Positions 9,953-19,736 of a DNA stretch of 64,000 bases are shown in pieces. A program made the translations under genes and the position numbers. The stretch is from NCBI RefSeq assembly GCF_000350225.1, contig NW_005179100.1, positions 96,847 through 160,846 on the forward strand, given 5' to 3'. The notes beneath the pieces were generated by a model. That model was given only the letters and a program-made list of their open reading frames with translations, had not been told where the DNA came from and ran no database searches. The DNA comes from Chondrus crispus. Lineage: Eukaryota > Rhodophyta > Florideophyceae > Gigartinales > Gigartinaceae. Each line of letters opens with the position of its first letter. Positions within the stretch are counted from its first letter, which is position 1.

Positions 9953-10761
9953 CGCCCTCTATCCTGCCACCCTGCTGCCGATCAACGCGACGATATGCAA
10001 GTCTCAATTGATTCCGGTCGCGTCGTGTTTCCCCACACACATCTCTCACGCCCTGGTGTCTACTTCTCGAGATACAGTGTAGACGACAAGCGATTTTGCC
10101 CATATGAGGCAAGCTTTTTTTGCGAAATAAATTGTAAAATTTTCAAGTTATTTTGGACACAATTTCTTTACCGTACTTGCTATCGGCCATAATATCTTGC
10201 AAAACATCAGGATAGCAGTTCTGAATGTAAAGAAAGACGAGGAGTCCAATTTAGATTAAGTGCCCGTTCGCAATTTTAAACGGACGTTTTGGTTATCAAT
10301 ACAGAACATTTTAAGGATGCTCCAAAACGCTTCTTTTCCGGATTTTTGTAAGAACGATTGGAAAGAATACTCAGTTACCACCCAAATCCATCCTCCCACC
10401 ACGCAGAATTCAAGTACGGGAGGGAGCGTATCTTTGTCCTTCTTATCAAGTGAGCACAAGTCCGGAAAAAATAAGTTGAGAAGTAGCCTAGTAATGGCCA
10501 CGAGGCTATTTGACCTGAATTGAGGTCAAATGTTTCCTAGACACTGGGGCTCATGACAGAGGAATGCATTACTGTAAGTTGATGATAATGTAAGCTCTGT
10601 CACCAATAGGGCCCCTGTCCACATCATCATATTGCACGTTACATTATGATACAGTAGTAATGCCGCACCAAAGCCCATTTCCCTTCTCTGCTCGCTCGGC
10701 TCCGTTCACGTCGAGGTACGTTGGCACGCAAGCTTAGTCGCTTCCTCCATAACTTGCTCAA
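9953..10761. other. Intergenic AT-rich region
   Basis: No coding signal is seen between 9953 and the TVP23-like gene. The sequence from 10100 to 10660 is clearly more AT-rich than its surroundings. The 80 bases before 10762 presumably carry the TVP23 promoter. Confidence 0.45.
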
Positions 10762-11472
10762 ATGTCCGCCAAAGAGGCAGAGGCCGGCGAGGCCGGTGAG
10801 TTCTTGAACGCTGATCTCCACCATTCGCTGCCTGCCCCATCCGCGGAGCCTTCATCCACTATTCCGGCTGAAGCGGCCGAGGAAGAAGAGGAAGCCGAAG
10901 GTGCCGTCCAGTCGCTTTTGCGGCGCAGTTCGCATCCCACCGTTGCCATATTTCACGTGATTTTCAAGGCCGGCGCCATCGCCTCTTATCTCTTGCTTGG
11001 CTTCTTCACAGACTCGTTTGTTATCCAGTTTGTCATCACTGTCACGCTCCTCGCGTTCGACTTTTGGACCGTGAAAAACGTCACAGGCCGTCTCCTAGTC
11101 GGCTTGCGGTGGTGGAATGAGATTGCTGACGACGGTACCACACAAGCGTGGCGCTTCGAGACGATTGCGGATCGCGAGAACCTCAATGTCATTGACGGCC
11201 GCATTTTTTGGTGGACCATGTACATCAGTCCTATCATCTGGCTTCTACTTGGTGTCGTGTGCGTCTTGAAGTTTAATGTCTCGTACCTTCTCATGGTTGT
11301 TATTGCGCTTCTACTCAACGGCGCCAACATCGTCGGCTACTATAAGTGCAACAAGGATGCTACAGAGCAGATTAGGAACTATATTGGCAAAAGTATGCTC
11401 GGCCATGCCATGGAGAGAAGCGGTCTAGGAGGCCTTTCACAGCTCTCGGGGCGTCTTTCAAATTTCGTTTGA
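10762..11472 (+). CDS. TVP23: TVP23/FAM18 family Golgi membrane protein
   Basis: The 236-residue intron-free frame starts at an ATG with context AAATGTC. An acidic cytosolic head (residues 30-48) is followed by four hydrophobic segments at about 61-82, 86-103, 148-170 and 172-193. The diagnostic family blocks are present: DFWTVKNVTGRLLVGLRWWN (100-119) with the conserved WW-N, a WRFE-containing loop, the IFWWTMYISPIIW segment and GANIVGYYKC at the end of the last helix. Family members localise to late Golgi vesicles with YIP-family partners and take part in vesicle traffic. The N-terminal acidic extension and the Gly/Ser C-terminus are variable parts. Identification is direct and strong; the role in this organism is inferred from the family. 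Confidence 0.95.
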   Translation: MSAKEAEAGEAGEFLNADLHHSLPAPSAEPSSTIPAEAAEEEEEAEGAVQSLLRRSSHPTVAIFHVIFKAGAIASYLLLGFFTDSFVIQFVITVTLLAFDFWTVKNVTGRLLVGLRWWNEIADDGTTQAWRFETIADRENLNVIDGRIFWWTMYISPIIWLLLGVVCVLKFNVSYLLMVVIALLLNGANIVGYYKCNKDATEQIRNYIGKSMLGHAMERSGLGGLSQLSGRLSNFV

Positions 11473-11782
11473 GCCTTTGCGCCATCTTCATATGTCATAG
11501 TCTTGATATTCACTCTTCCTGGATGCATTCAGGGGGGAGGGGCAAGCATATTCGACTTTTCTCTACAGTACATCGCCGACGACCTTGGTTGCTCCTCTCG
11601 CTGAAAAGTCGTCTGTTGATATCATCTCGCAGCACTTGCTGGTACCCTCTAGAGCTGTGATGGCATGATAACAATGACAAAAATGTGGGCTGAGCCATCC
11701 ATTTTCTAGAGTGCATCGTCAAAGAGATATGAGTACAGCCCGGGTTCACAATACGGGCGTCCGAAAAGTATACTCCAGTCGT
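11473..11782. other. Convergent intergenic region
   Basis: This short stretch lies between the TVP23-like gene and the zinc protein that faces it. It probably holds both 3' untranslated regions. No feature is seen. Confidence 0.5.
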
Positions 11783-12442
11783 TCAGGAAGGCCTGGGTGC
11801 ATCTTTCCCGGTGGCGTCACGAATGACGGCAGTGGGTATGTTAATGATGCCCTTCGGATCAACTCGAGAGAGCTGGAATTGAAACGCTGGAGTGACCCAT
11901 TTTCCACATGAGCACGGCGCTCCTGACCATGAAAAAGATCCGACCCGGGCGCTGCATTTAGGGCACATCAGACGACCGTCATTGCCGGCTGCGCCCTCAG
12001 CCCATTCTGGCATTTCCGAGGTAAACACACTGCTACATTTTCCTCCAACACCCTTGTACGTCGTCTCGCGTGCTCCCCATTGTTCCTTCACTTGGCTCAC
12101 CCCCGCTCCATCGCTGCAGTGGCCGGTTGTGCCCTCGTGCATAACGTGAGCTCTATAAAACAAGATGTTTCGACACTTGCCGCATGTGTAGTATTCCTCG
12201 CTATTTGGATGTTGCTCCATAAGACGTTGAGGATAGGATAGATGCACGAATGGTGAGACAGACGATAAGACGTTCTTGCTCGGCTCCGGATGCTGGCATC
12301 TCAAAGACTGCCCCGAAAAACTTTTGCCCGTGCCGTAGCTTATTCGATCATACGGCGTCCTTGAGGGGATAGAGAGGGAGCTGCAAAAAGAAGTAAAATT
12401 TAACTTGATATTTCCAGTCTTTTCTAGAGCGCCATGTTGCAT
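11783..12442 (-). CDS. DUSP12/YVH1-type zinc-binding protein lacking the phosphatase domain
   Basis: The C-terminal half of the 219-residue frame matches the zinc domain of DUSP12/YVH1 phosphatases. It has YTCGKCRNILF near residues 86-96, then CSSVFTSEMPEW, CPKCSARVGSFSWSGAPC and the closing FQFQLSRVD. In yeast that domain acts in late 60S ribosome maturation. The dual-specificity phosphatase domain (HCxxGxSRS motif) that normally precedes it is absent here and in upstream sequence on this strand. An excellent 3' splice site (pyrimidine tract ending TTTTTGCAG) falls at 12381, inside the N-terminal part. The true protein may therefore begin in an upstream exon or at a later Met, and the ATG at 12442 may be spurious. 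The PEX4-type gene diverges from the same upstream region. Confidence 0.8.
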   Translation of the reverse strand: MQHGALEKTGNIKLNFTSFCSSLSIPSRTPYDRISYGTGKSFSGQSLRCQHPEPSKNVLSSVSPFVHLSYPQRLMEQHPNSEEYYTCGKCRNILFYRAHVMHEGTTGHCSDGAGVSQVKEQWGARETTYKGVGGKCSSVFTSEMPEWAEGAAGNDGRLMCPKCSARVGSFSWSGAPCSCGKWVTPAFQFQLSRVDPKGIINIPTAVIRDATGKDAPRPS

Positions 12443-12684
12443 GTCCCAAATTTATACTTGCGGTCCCCTGCCGTTCAGACGAAGGGACAACATTCGCTCT
12501 ACTCACAACAGTCAACATTTCATCCGCTCAACCTCAGCCTGAAGTTGTCAGACCTTGACTAGACATACTTACCGCTTCCATTTCTGTTACTCGAAGGATT
12601 CCATAAACGTATTGCGTCGACGAGCAAGACGTTGAACGAAGGGTGTTGCCTCGTTGATTTGTGTTTCCAGTTCAGAGTTTAGCA

Positions 12685-13164
12685 ATGGCACAGCGCCTTC
12701 TCAAGGAGCACCGCGACCTGCAAAAGGAAGCCAAGAAGTCAAACCCGGATATTCTTCTTTCACCGGTAGACAGCAACCTTTTTCGATGGGCAGGTTCAGT
12801 CGCAGGTCCGGAGGGGACTCCCTATGAAGGTGGTCGATTTTCACTTGAGGTCAAGGTTCCGAGCTCGTACCCCCTCACAGCGCCAAACTTTCGTCTCCTC
12901 ACCAAGATTTTCCATCCGAACGTGCACCCTAAGACTGGGGAAATCTGTATCGATATCCTGAAGAATGCGTGGTCTCCGGCGTGGACGCTGCAGTCAACCT
13001 GCCGCGCTATCATTATCCTTCTTTCTCACCCAGAACCGGATTCTCCTCTAAACTGCGACGCTGGAAATCTACTCCGTCAAGGCGACCATCGAGGCTTTCG
13101 TTCCGTCGCAACGATGTACACAGCTATTCATGCTACACGGAAAGGGGAAGCATCGCGCACCTAA
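12685..13164 (+). CDS. PEX4: Peroxisomal-type ubiquitin-conjugating enzyme E2 (PEX4-like)
   Basis: The 159-residue frame from the ATG at 12685 is a complete UBC fold. The HPN motif is at 77-79, the catalytic Cys at 88 in TGEICIDIL, and the AWSPAWTLQS block follows. The segment HPEPDSPLNCDAGNLLRQGD is characteristic of PEX4 (plant UBC21) rather than housekeeping E2s. PEX4 monoubiquitinates the import receptor PEX5 on the peroxisome membrane so that it can be extracted and reused. The frame extends to 12661 only through GTG, so I chose the first ATG (AGCAATGG context). The C-terminus is short and Lys/Ser-rich with no membrane segment; recruitment by a PEX22-like anchor is expected from the family and is not shown here. 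Confidence 0.92.
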   Translation: MAQRLLKEHRDLQKEAKKSNPDILLSPVDSNLFRWAGSVAGPEGTPYEGGRFSLEVKVPSSYPLTAPNFRLLTKIFHPNVHPKTGEICIDILKNAWSPAWTLQSTCRAIIILLSHPEPDSPLNCDAGNLLRQGDHRGFRSVATMYTAIHATRKGEASRT

Positions 13165-13369
13165 TGTCATGGTCGGGTGTATCTGCGGCCAGTCCGGCTT
13201 CAGAAACCGCTTTATTCTCTTCTACTCGTAACACATGTGTTGTGCGGGCCCCTGCCAACACAGCTTTTGAAAACACCAACGTTTCAACTCTCTTCCATGC
13301 GTAATGGCTCTCTTCTGGAAATGTGAGCCGGGTTATCTTCACTCTCAGTGTTTGTACACTCAAATGCCC

Positions 13370-13837
13370 TTATGAATGAGAAATTCCGCCCGTTGCGAAA
13401 ACGTATCCGTAGAACAACGCTATAAAACCGATTATTCCAGCACCAATAAGGAAACCTTTATCGTTGCTCCATGCCGATGTAAGTCTCTCCACTTGCTCGC
13501 CTTCAAACTTCGCCTGCTTCTGCTGATAGTCGTCCGGAGGAAGCTTAAACACGCCACCATTACTCGTCTTACGCTCCTCAAACTCTTTCCATGACGAATC
13601 CCAGTCACGTGGGTTCTCACTCTCACCATCGCCTTCTTCTGGTTCTGACTTTCCTTTCTCGGCGTTCATGGTGACGAAAACCGGTCTTCTGGTTTTGGCC
13701 AGGTTCCGAGCTCGGAGGGGGGTGCATGAAAATAGACGCTTGCGCATCCAATGAGGTTGGGAGGGCAGAAACGCCGCCCCAGGGACCCAGCAAACAACCC
13801 CCTCGTCGCCCCTATTCACGCCGACCGAAGCGTGCAT
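13370..13837 (-). CDS. Putative plastid-targeted single-helix membrane protein
   Basis: A Met at 13837 gives 155 residues; other in-frame ATGs lie at 13966 and at the later MRKRLF, so the start is uncertain. The N-terminal part is Arg-rich and hydroxylated with almost no acidic residues, and it includes AAFLPSQP and a likely cleavage region before MNAEKG. This looks like a plastid transit peptide. The mature part is acidic, then has NPRDWDSSWKEFEERK, and ends with one hydrophobic helix (FLIGAGIIGFIALFYGYVFA) and a short tail. The Trp-Asp-Ser-Ser-Trp block plus C-terminal helix recalls small conserved membrane proteins of plastids and cyanobacteria, but I cannot name the family. The location is inference. 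Confidence 0.6.
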   Translation of the reverse strand: MHASVGVNRGDEGVVCWVPGAAFLPSQPHWMRKRLFSCTPLRARNLAKTRRPVFVTMNAEKGKSEPEEGDGESENPRDWDSSWKEFEERKTSNGGVFKLPPDDYQQKQAKFEGEQVERLTSAWSNDKGFLIGAGIIGFIALFYGYVFATGGISHS

Positions 13838-14094
13838 ACCGATACCCGCTTCTCTGCTCAGTGGTTGTCGCGTGGAGAGTTTCCAGCCCAAGTCGCTGTT
13901 GTAGCGAAATGTCAAAATCTGATTGACAGATTTGGGAAATATCACGGCTTTATGCCCCTGAAACATTGAGGTCCCTGACGTCCGAAACTCCGGTTTGTCT
14001 GATGTTATTCTAAAGGTGCGACAACTCGAGTTCAAAATCTAGAGTACGCGAAGAGGTGGAATCAAGTCTTGCAAACTCCCTTCCCTATTCTCGT

Positions 14095-14646
14095 TCAAGA
14101 AGAATGTTTCTCTTCGATAAAAGGTGAGGTTTCATCTAGGGCCTCGAGATTCGCCGTGTCTCCATTTTCCTCCACCTGCGTTGTGTTTGGAATTGGTGCA
14201 CGACGTTGTTTGATCCCGGGTGATGGGCTCTCTACTTCTGCCTTTTCGTCTGGGCTCTCTTCGATTGCCGCGTTTTCGTTGATTGCATCTGTGGGATGGT
14301 CACCGACAATCACACCAGGCTGAACAGCCTCAACAGCCGGGCGAATCCTCTTGCGATTGTGTTTAAGCTCCTTTTTGCGACGTCTCTTTGATGCGCGCTT
14401 CAGAGTTTTATTGATTTCTTTCAATCGCCTCTCCTCAGCGGCGCGAAATGCCTTGCCCTGTTCCTCCTTCTCCAGGGCTTCCCTTTCCATGTTCGCAATG
14501 CGCGCTACTTCTACGCGCCGTTGATGCCTGTAAACATGAAAATCACCGCTTCCCGCACCAGCCGTGCTGCCTGCCACATTCTTCGCTTGAATGTCGCGTG
14601 GATCAAACTGTCCGTCAGGCCGTGCTTTGGGTTCTGGAGTCGACAT
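14095..14646 (-). CDS. PRKRIP1: PRKRIP1 family (DUF1168) protein, spliceosome-associated
   Basis: The ATG at 14646 gives 183 residues; the frame reaches 14658 only through GTG. The family core spans about residues 33-105. It has GSGDFHVYRHQRRVEVARI, then a long charged helix and the block RASKRRRKKELKHN. The core is basic and helical. In animals PRKRIP1 binds double-stranded RNA and is a component of late catalytic spliceosomes. The tail after residue 110 is acidic and low-complexity, as in other members. The ATG sits close to the likely promoter region. Recognition of the core is direct; nuclear location and spliceosomal role are from the family. Confidence 0.88.
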   Translation of the reverse strand: MSTPEPKARPDGQFDPRDIQAKNVAGSTAGAGSGDFHVYRHQRRVEVARIANMEREALEKEEQGKAFRAAEERRLKEINKTLKRASKRRRKKELKHNRKRIRPAVEAVQPGVIVGDHPTDAINENAAIEESPDEKAEVESPSPGIKQRRAPIPNTTQVEENGDTANLEALDETSPFIEEKHSS

Positions 14647-15163
14647 CTTCACGTGCACCCAAATGCAAAGTCAGCGGATTGGATGGATGTTTCGGCAATT
14701 CTCCACCCGTTTTTCCAACACGCTTAAAATTTGCAAGCCATCGCAAACCTTAAGGGCACATACGGAAAAAAAATCCGCGACGAAAATTTGATGCACTGTA
14801 GACAAAAAAAAAACAGGCAACCAAGAATTTAATGGTTCCACGCACCCACTCAGACGACCATAGAGTTGTTGCATGGGTTATCAAACTGGTGCCCAATCTA
14901 AGGCGTACACCCCTCGACAAAGAGATGATACTGGCAACTAACAAGACCGAACTTTCTTCAACCACGAAGGAATGGACTCGCAAAACGGTGACACAACTTG
15001 GAATTTGGCACATCAACCAGAACCTGACCTCTACACCTAGGCATCATGAATTTCCTCGTTCCGGACTGAGGTCCCGAAGAACCCAGCCAGAGCCTACATT
15101 TTCCTGCCCCAGAAGTCATGAAGCCTGTCATGGATAAAAATAAGGACATCCTTTCGTCTAGGC
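14647..15163. other. Intergenic region between minus-strand genes
   Basis: No coding signal is seen. It contains runs of A near 14766 and 14806 and presumably the beta-tubulin 3' end and the PRKRIP1 promoter. Confidence 0.45.
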
Positions 15164-16632
15164 TTATTCCTCATCGTCTTCCGGATGGTCGTTCTCATAC
15201 CCTTCTTCTTCGTATCCCTCCACACCGTCAGCAGTCGCTTCACCGTACTGCTGATATTCGGAAACAAGGTCGGCCAAGTTCGACTCGGCTTCCGAAAACT
15301 CAAGCTCGTCCATGCCTTCACTCTTGTACCAATGCAAAAAGGCCTTACGTCTGAACATGGAGCGGAATTGGTTACCAAACCGCTTGAAGGTTGCCTCAAT
15401 TGCAGTGGTGTTTCCGATAAATGCAGAGGAAATCTTTTCGCCAGCTGCCGGAATATCACATACAGAGGTCTTTATGTTGTGCGGAATCCATTCAACAAAG
15501 TAAGCCGAGTTCTTGGTCTGCATCAATGTCATCTCGTCTTCGACTTCTTTCGTGCTAACCTTACCACGGAAATAGACTGCAGCAGTGAGGTACCTACCTT
15601 CACGCGGGTCGATTTCAGCCATCATGTTGTTGCGATCAAACATTTGTCCAGCGAGCTCCGGGACGGAAAGGGAGCGATATCCAGCGGAGTTGGATGCAGC
15701 CAGTGGTGCATGTCCGACGGCAAAGAAGTGCAGACGAGGGAAGGGAACCAAGTTGACTGCAAGTTTCCGCAAGTCAGCATTGAGCTGCCCAGGGAACCGA
15801 AGCGAGCAAGTGATACCGGACATGACGCTGGAAATGAGACTGTTCAGCTCATCATAGGACGGCTGCTCAATTTTCAAGGTGTTGTAGCAGATGTTATACA
15901 AGGCCTCATTGTCAATTGCGAAAACGCAATCGGCGTTTTCAATCAGTTGATGAATTGAAAGGGTGCAATTGTAAGGCTCAACGACAGTGTCGGATACCTT
16001 AGGAGATGGGAGCACGGAGTAGGTGCACATCATGCGATCGGGATACTCTTCACGGATTTTCGACACAAGCAATGTGCCCATGCCAGATCCAGTCCCGCCC
16101 CCTAGAGAGTGAGTAACCTGAAAACCTTGAAGCACGTCGCAAGTCTCAGCTTCCCTTCGAATGATATCCAAAGCAGTTTCTACAAGTTCAGCACCCTCCG
16201 TGTAATGGCCCTTAGCCCAGTTGTTCCCTGCCCCGGATTGACCGTACGCAAAGTTGTCAGGATGGAAGAGTTGCCCGCGCTTTGAATTTTTGATGGCCAT
16301 CAAGACGCCGGGTTCGAGATCCAGCATCGCGGCACGGGGCACATAGCTTCCGCTAGAACTTTCATTGTAATAGACGCCAATGCGATGGAGCTCCTGGTCG
16401 GGACGATCGCCGATGTATTTACCATCGACATCGATGCCATGCTCGGCCGAAATCCCTTCCCAGAACTTGAGACCCACTTGGTTCCCGCATTGACCAACTT
16501 GCAAACTAACTAAGCGATAAAAAATGGGCGCGCGCGGATTGGCGAAAAGCGGTGATGCGTTAGATTGAAAAGAGCAGTGCGGGTATAGTTGATTTCAAGC
16601 TTCGTGCGGCACGTACCAATGCTGCGGGTCAT
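15164..16632 (-). CDS. TUBB: Beta-tubulin with a 16-nt first coding exon
   Basis: The long exon (16509 down to 15164) encodes nearly all of beta-tubulin: [24 protein letters not shown], the GTP-binding GGGTGSG loop, [17 protein letters not shown], and an acidic tail ending HPEDDEE. This frame has no ATG at its beginning, so an upstream exon is needed. An ATG at 16632 in good context opens a 16-nt exon (16632-16617) followed by GTACGT. The intron 16616-16510 (107 nt) ends TTTATCGCTTAG, and joining restores the frame to give [14 protein letters not shown]. The total is 453 residues, normal for the family. The usual MREI N-terminus, which mediates tubulin autoregulation in animals, is not conserved. 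Beta-tubulin pairs with alpha-tubulin in microtubules. The splice model is inferred from sequence. Confidence 0.93.
16510..16616 (-). other. Predicted 107-nt intron in beta-tubulin
   Basis: The donor is G|GTACGT and the acceptor CGCTTAG|TTAG, preceded by a T-rich run. Splicing here is the simplest way to supply an ATG and a plausible N-terminus. A second TTAG just downstream could also serve but gives the wrong frame. Confidence 0.75.
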
Positions 16633-18226
16633 GGCGGGGAGAGATGGGGAGGCAAGTGTTCCTTAAGTTTTTCGCGCGTTCGATGGTTGGCGCAGGGTAG
16701 ATCGGTTGTTGAGAAGGACAGTGACGGGATGTTAGCGGGTGGGGGTGGGGGTGGGGGTGGTATGTAAAAGGGTGCGAAGTATTTGGGTTCGGAATAAGGC
16801 AACAAACGGATCGGAATTGAGGTGATGCGCGGGAATTGCAAAAAACGCTGGAAGTTGCGGGAAGAATTATTTTTTTATTGGTGTGGGAGTCATTTGAGAG
16901 GAAAGCGGCCAATCTTTCGCGCCCGTACCACGGCACCGAGCCGCAGCACCGGATGGCCCCGCACACAACCCACACGTCGTCACGTACCGACCCGGCCCCT
17001 CTATCTCTCAGGCCCCAGACCTGAAGACCGCTAGACCAATACGGGCCGTGTCCGAGACGTGGCTGACACTCTTCTCGAGACGACCTCACACCGTGAGGCC
17101 GTCCTCAAGAAAGGGGAAAGCAAGCCCCGAGTCCGGCCCCCGTCTGGATGTATCCCTATCACTCTGCACAGACTAATATGCGCCTAGTGCTGCTTAGGGT
17201 TGCACCAACTCAATTAAATTCCTCTGTACAGTATAGAAGAGTTTCCCTCGCGGCTCTGTGATGACGACACAGATAACAGACAATCAATCTCACGTCAAGA
17301 TCGTCGCACGAACTGATATGACGTACAGTAGTTGTGAAAGTGTTCTGCGCCAACGTCCAATGCAGACTTCTCACCCATGCGTATCAATAGACTACAAAAT
17401 TCAGTGGGCATGCGGCCCTTTCAACAGAGAGACTACTTTCCCGCGACGTTTTAGTTAGAGAAGAGAAGACACGTCGCTGAAAAGGCCACAAGATATGTGG
17501 CAGCCCCCACTTGCTTAACCTTGAAGAATTCGAAAATAGCCTGACTCTTACCTTTCAGGTACGGGGCGTACCCGGGCCATGCCACAGAGAGCGCGGCAGA
17601 GATAATGAGTTGCCTGTTTCCATTGCGACTTCTTACTGGAACAGCAGCTCTTAATGCTCTCTTTCTAGTACGAAATCTCCCTTTCAGAGAACGGCGAGCA
17701 TGAGTGCAGTTAGGGCCTGCGGTTTCCGACAAAACGACATCGGCCACATAAATATGTCAAGTATCTTCTCTCTAGCTAGAAGCGCGAGGCTTGCCTTTCC
17801 TTTCACATCAAGATCCACCCTACAGCACATACAGTGCTCCGCCTTCGGCAATAGCCTTGGATACCGTTTCGAAATACAAGTAGAACGCGGAGGCTCTGCG
17901 AAACGATGTCGCAGCCTTGCTGGCACCTGCCGCAAATCACGTGCTCCCAACCTCAAAGCTGCGGCCGTGGACAGTGATTTGCATCCTCGCGAAACATCCA
18001 ACCTTTCATCTCCTGCTGGTGATACCCCACGAGGGGTAGAGCGACGTTGTAAATTTAATCTTGAAACTGCATATCATACTCTCAGAACCCTGAAATGTCC
18101 AATTCCGCACCCTGAAATCCAAGCCCGGACTTCATGTTCCTGCTCAGCGACTCGCAGCCGGACAAAAAGCAGCAGTACCAAAACGTACCCCCTCCCCTCT
18201 CTCAAGCCGGGGACGCCTGCTCCATC
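16633..18226. other. Intergenic region with a G-rich microsatellite
   Basis: A (GGGGGT)n tract lies near 16738-16760. A minus-strand frame at 17747-17451 opens with GTG and ends in a hydrophobic segment (VGAATYLVAFSATCLL); it contains a near-perfect donor (AAAG|GTAAGAGT) and acceptor (CCTTTTCAG). It could be part of a small membrane-protein gene, but I cannot build a model. A plus-strand frame from 17700 has no domain. Confidence 0.35.
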
Positions 18227-19474
18227 ATGGACCACGCCGCCCTAACCTCTCTCCGTCAGCATCTTCCGACCCTCCATGCCTCCCCGACCCCGCAGACCTC
18301 CACCTCTCTCCATCCAGCCCGCTTCGCTGCCAATTCCCTGTCCCATACCGAGGTTGTTCGCGAGCTACGCCGCCTCCCACCAGGTCCAGCCTTCGTGTCC
18401 GCTCTCTCCGCCCTCGGTGCCTACCCTCCTCTTGCGATGTTACGCCGGGCAGTGCTTTCCGATAAGTCCTTGACATCCCCACCGGAGAAAAGCAAGGACA
18501 AGAAAGCAAAACGCCGTCCGGCTACACGAGAGCATGGCACTGCCGCGGACCTTACTATGAGGCCGCAGTCTCGCCTGGCGTCGCGGCACGCGCACGCCAT
18601 ATCCTCTTTGGTTCGAGAGTGGCGCCCTTTCATCCGGGATGACGTTGTCGCCCTTCGAGCGTTGACAGCTCTCGCCGCTGCATATCCAGTCCAGGATCAA
18701 GAGGCAGTAGAACACCAAACTGAATCCGCTGTAACTTCTTTTCGTCATGAGCTTGACTCTCTGAGCGAGATTCTAAATTCACTTCAAGAGCAGCTATCGA
18801 ATGCGGTCGCGATAATAGGTGACGGTGATGTAGGAGACCACGACGGCCTCGTCGAGGTTGTTTCGGCGGCATGGGCCTCCGTTCGTGCGCGGCGCGTAGG
18901 GATGGCGGACTTGCGAGTCAAAATGAATGCCTTTGCTGAACATTCGCGACATCCCCAGAGGGAGAGGTTAGCTGTGGGCGAACTGGTTCATCGCCTAGAT
19001 GAGCAGGTCAGGAAATTACACCAGCGCAGAAATGAACTCAGGGAAAGAGGATTCGTCATCAGGCAAGTCAGTCCTGGGCCAGAGGAGGACGACGAAAGTA
19101 GTAGCGAGGATGAATGGGAGGATGCAGTTGAGGTTTCTGTACAAAAAACTGAAGCAACGGGAGACGACGAATTGCCAAAGGTTACAGACTGGGCTAAAGT
19201 GATGAGGGGTGAAGAAGGCAGCGATACGAATAGGCTATTATTGGAGCGCTTAGAAAAGCGATCAATGGATCGCAGAAGATCGAACGGGCCAACTGAGAAT
19301 ACTGGAGGAGGTACCGGCATTAGTGAAACAGAGATGGGCAGTGGGCGAGGGCGTGGTCGTGGTCGAGGCAGAGGTCGAGGCAGGGGACGCCGTCAGTCGA
19401 CAGCCAGGGAGCGCATCTGCAAAAAGTTGGGAATAAAGAAAAGACGCAAGAAGAGCCTGCTCGATGACCTCTAA
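18227..19474 (+). CDS. Uncharacterised acidic/RG-tailed nuclear-looking protein
   Basis: The ATG at 18227 (ATCATGG context) gives 415 residues; an upstream in-frame ATG at 18134 adds 31 residues of low complexity. The N-terminal third is helical with a basic linker (KSKDKKAKRR). The middle has a long coiled-coil segment from about LDSLSEILNSLQEQL to KLHQRRNELRERG. An acidic stretch (EEDDESSSEDEWEDA) follows, then a TDWAKVMRGEEG motif, an 11-fold Arg-Gly run near the end, and a Lys/Arg-rich C-terminus. RG tails commonly bind RNA and are methylated. The composition suggests a nucleolar or RNA-processing factor, but I recognise no named family. The frame has no breaks. Confidence 0.65.
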   Translation: MDHAALTSLRQHLPTLHASPTPQTSTSLHPARFAANSLSHTEVVRELRRLPPGPAFVSALSALGAYPPLAMLRRAVLSDKSLTSPPEKSKDKKAKRRPATREHGTAADLTMRPQSRLASRHAHAISSLVREWRPFIRDDVVALRALTALAAAYPVQDQEAVEHQTESAVTSFRHELDSLSEILNSLQEQLSNAVAIIGDGDVGDHDGLVEVVSAAWASVRARRVGMADLRVKMNAFAEHSRHPQRERLAVGELVHRLDEQVRKLHQRRNELRERGFVIRQVSPGPEEDDESSSEDEWEDAVEVSVQKTEATGDDELPKVTDWAKVMRGEEGSDTNRLLLERLEKRSMDRRRSNGPTENTGGGTGISETEMGSGRGRGRGRGRGRGRGRRQSTARERICKKLGIKKRRKKSLLDDL

Positions 19475-19736
19475 CTACATTTTCGCAGGAGTAACATACC
19501 ACCCGGTACTAGAACCATGTCGACATGTTGTCCTGTTCTATTATAGGTTCGGCTTTCAACCACAGGTCTTCTCAGAGTTGAATGATGGAAATCATAGTCT
19601 CCTCAGAATTGCTTCGGGCCATGCTCAGAAGAAGAATTCGCTTCAAATCCAAAATTCTGAATGTCAACATGTCTTCATTTACTGCCATTCCTCTCCGCAG
19701 TAAAGATACCAAGACAGCAAACAAGCATGAAGGGCT
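19475..19736. other. Convergent 3' ends
   Basis: This stretch separates the RG-tailed gene from the plastid dehydrogenase gene. No feature is seen. Confidence 0.5.

Noticed and set aside
15185-15958. Long plus-strand ORF opposite beta-tubulin
   Set aside because: It is a shadow of a highly conserved gene on the other strand.
16595-17089. Minus-strand 164-codon ORF after the tubulin start
   Set aside because: It is created by the G-rich microsatellite (Pro/His run) and overlaps the tubulin leader.
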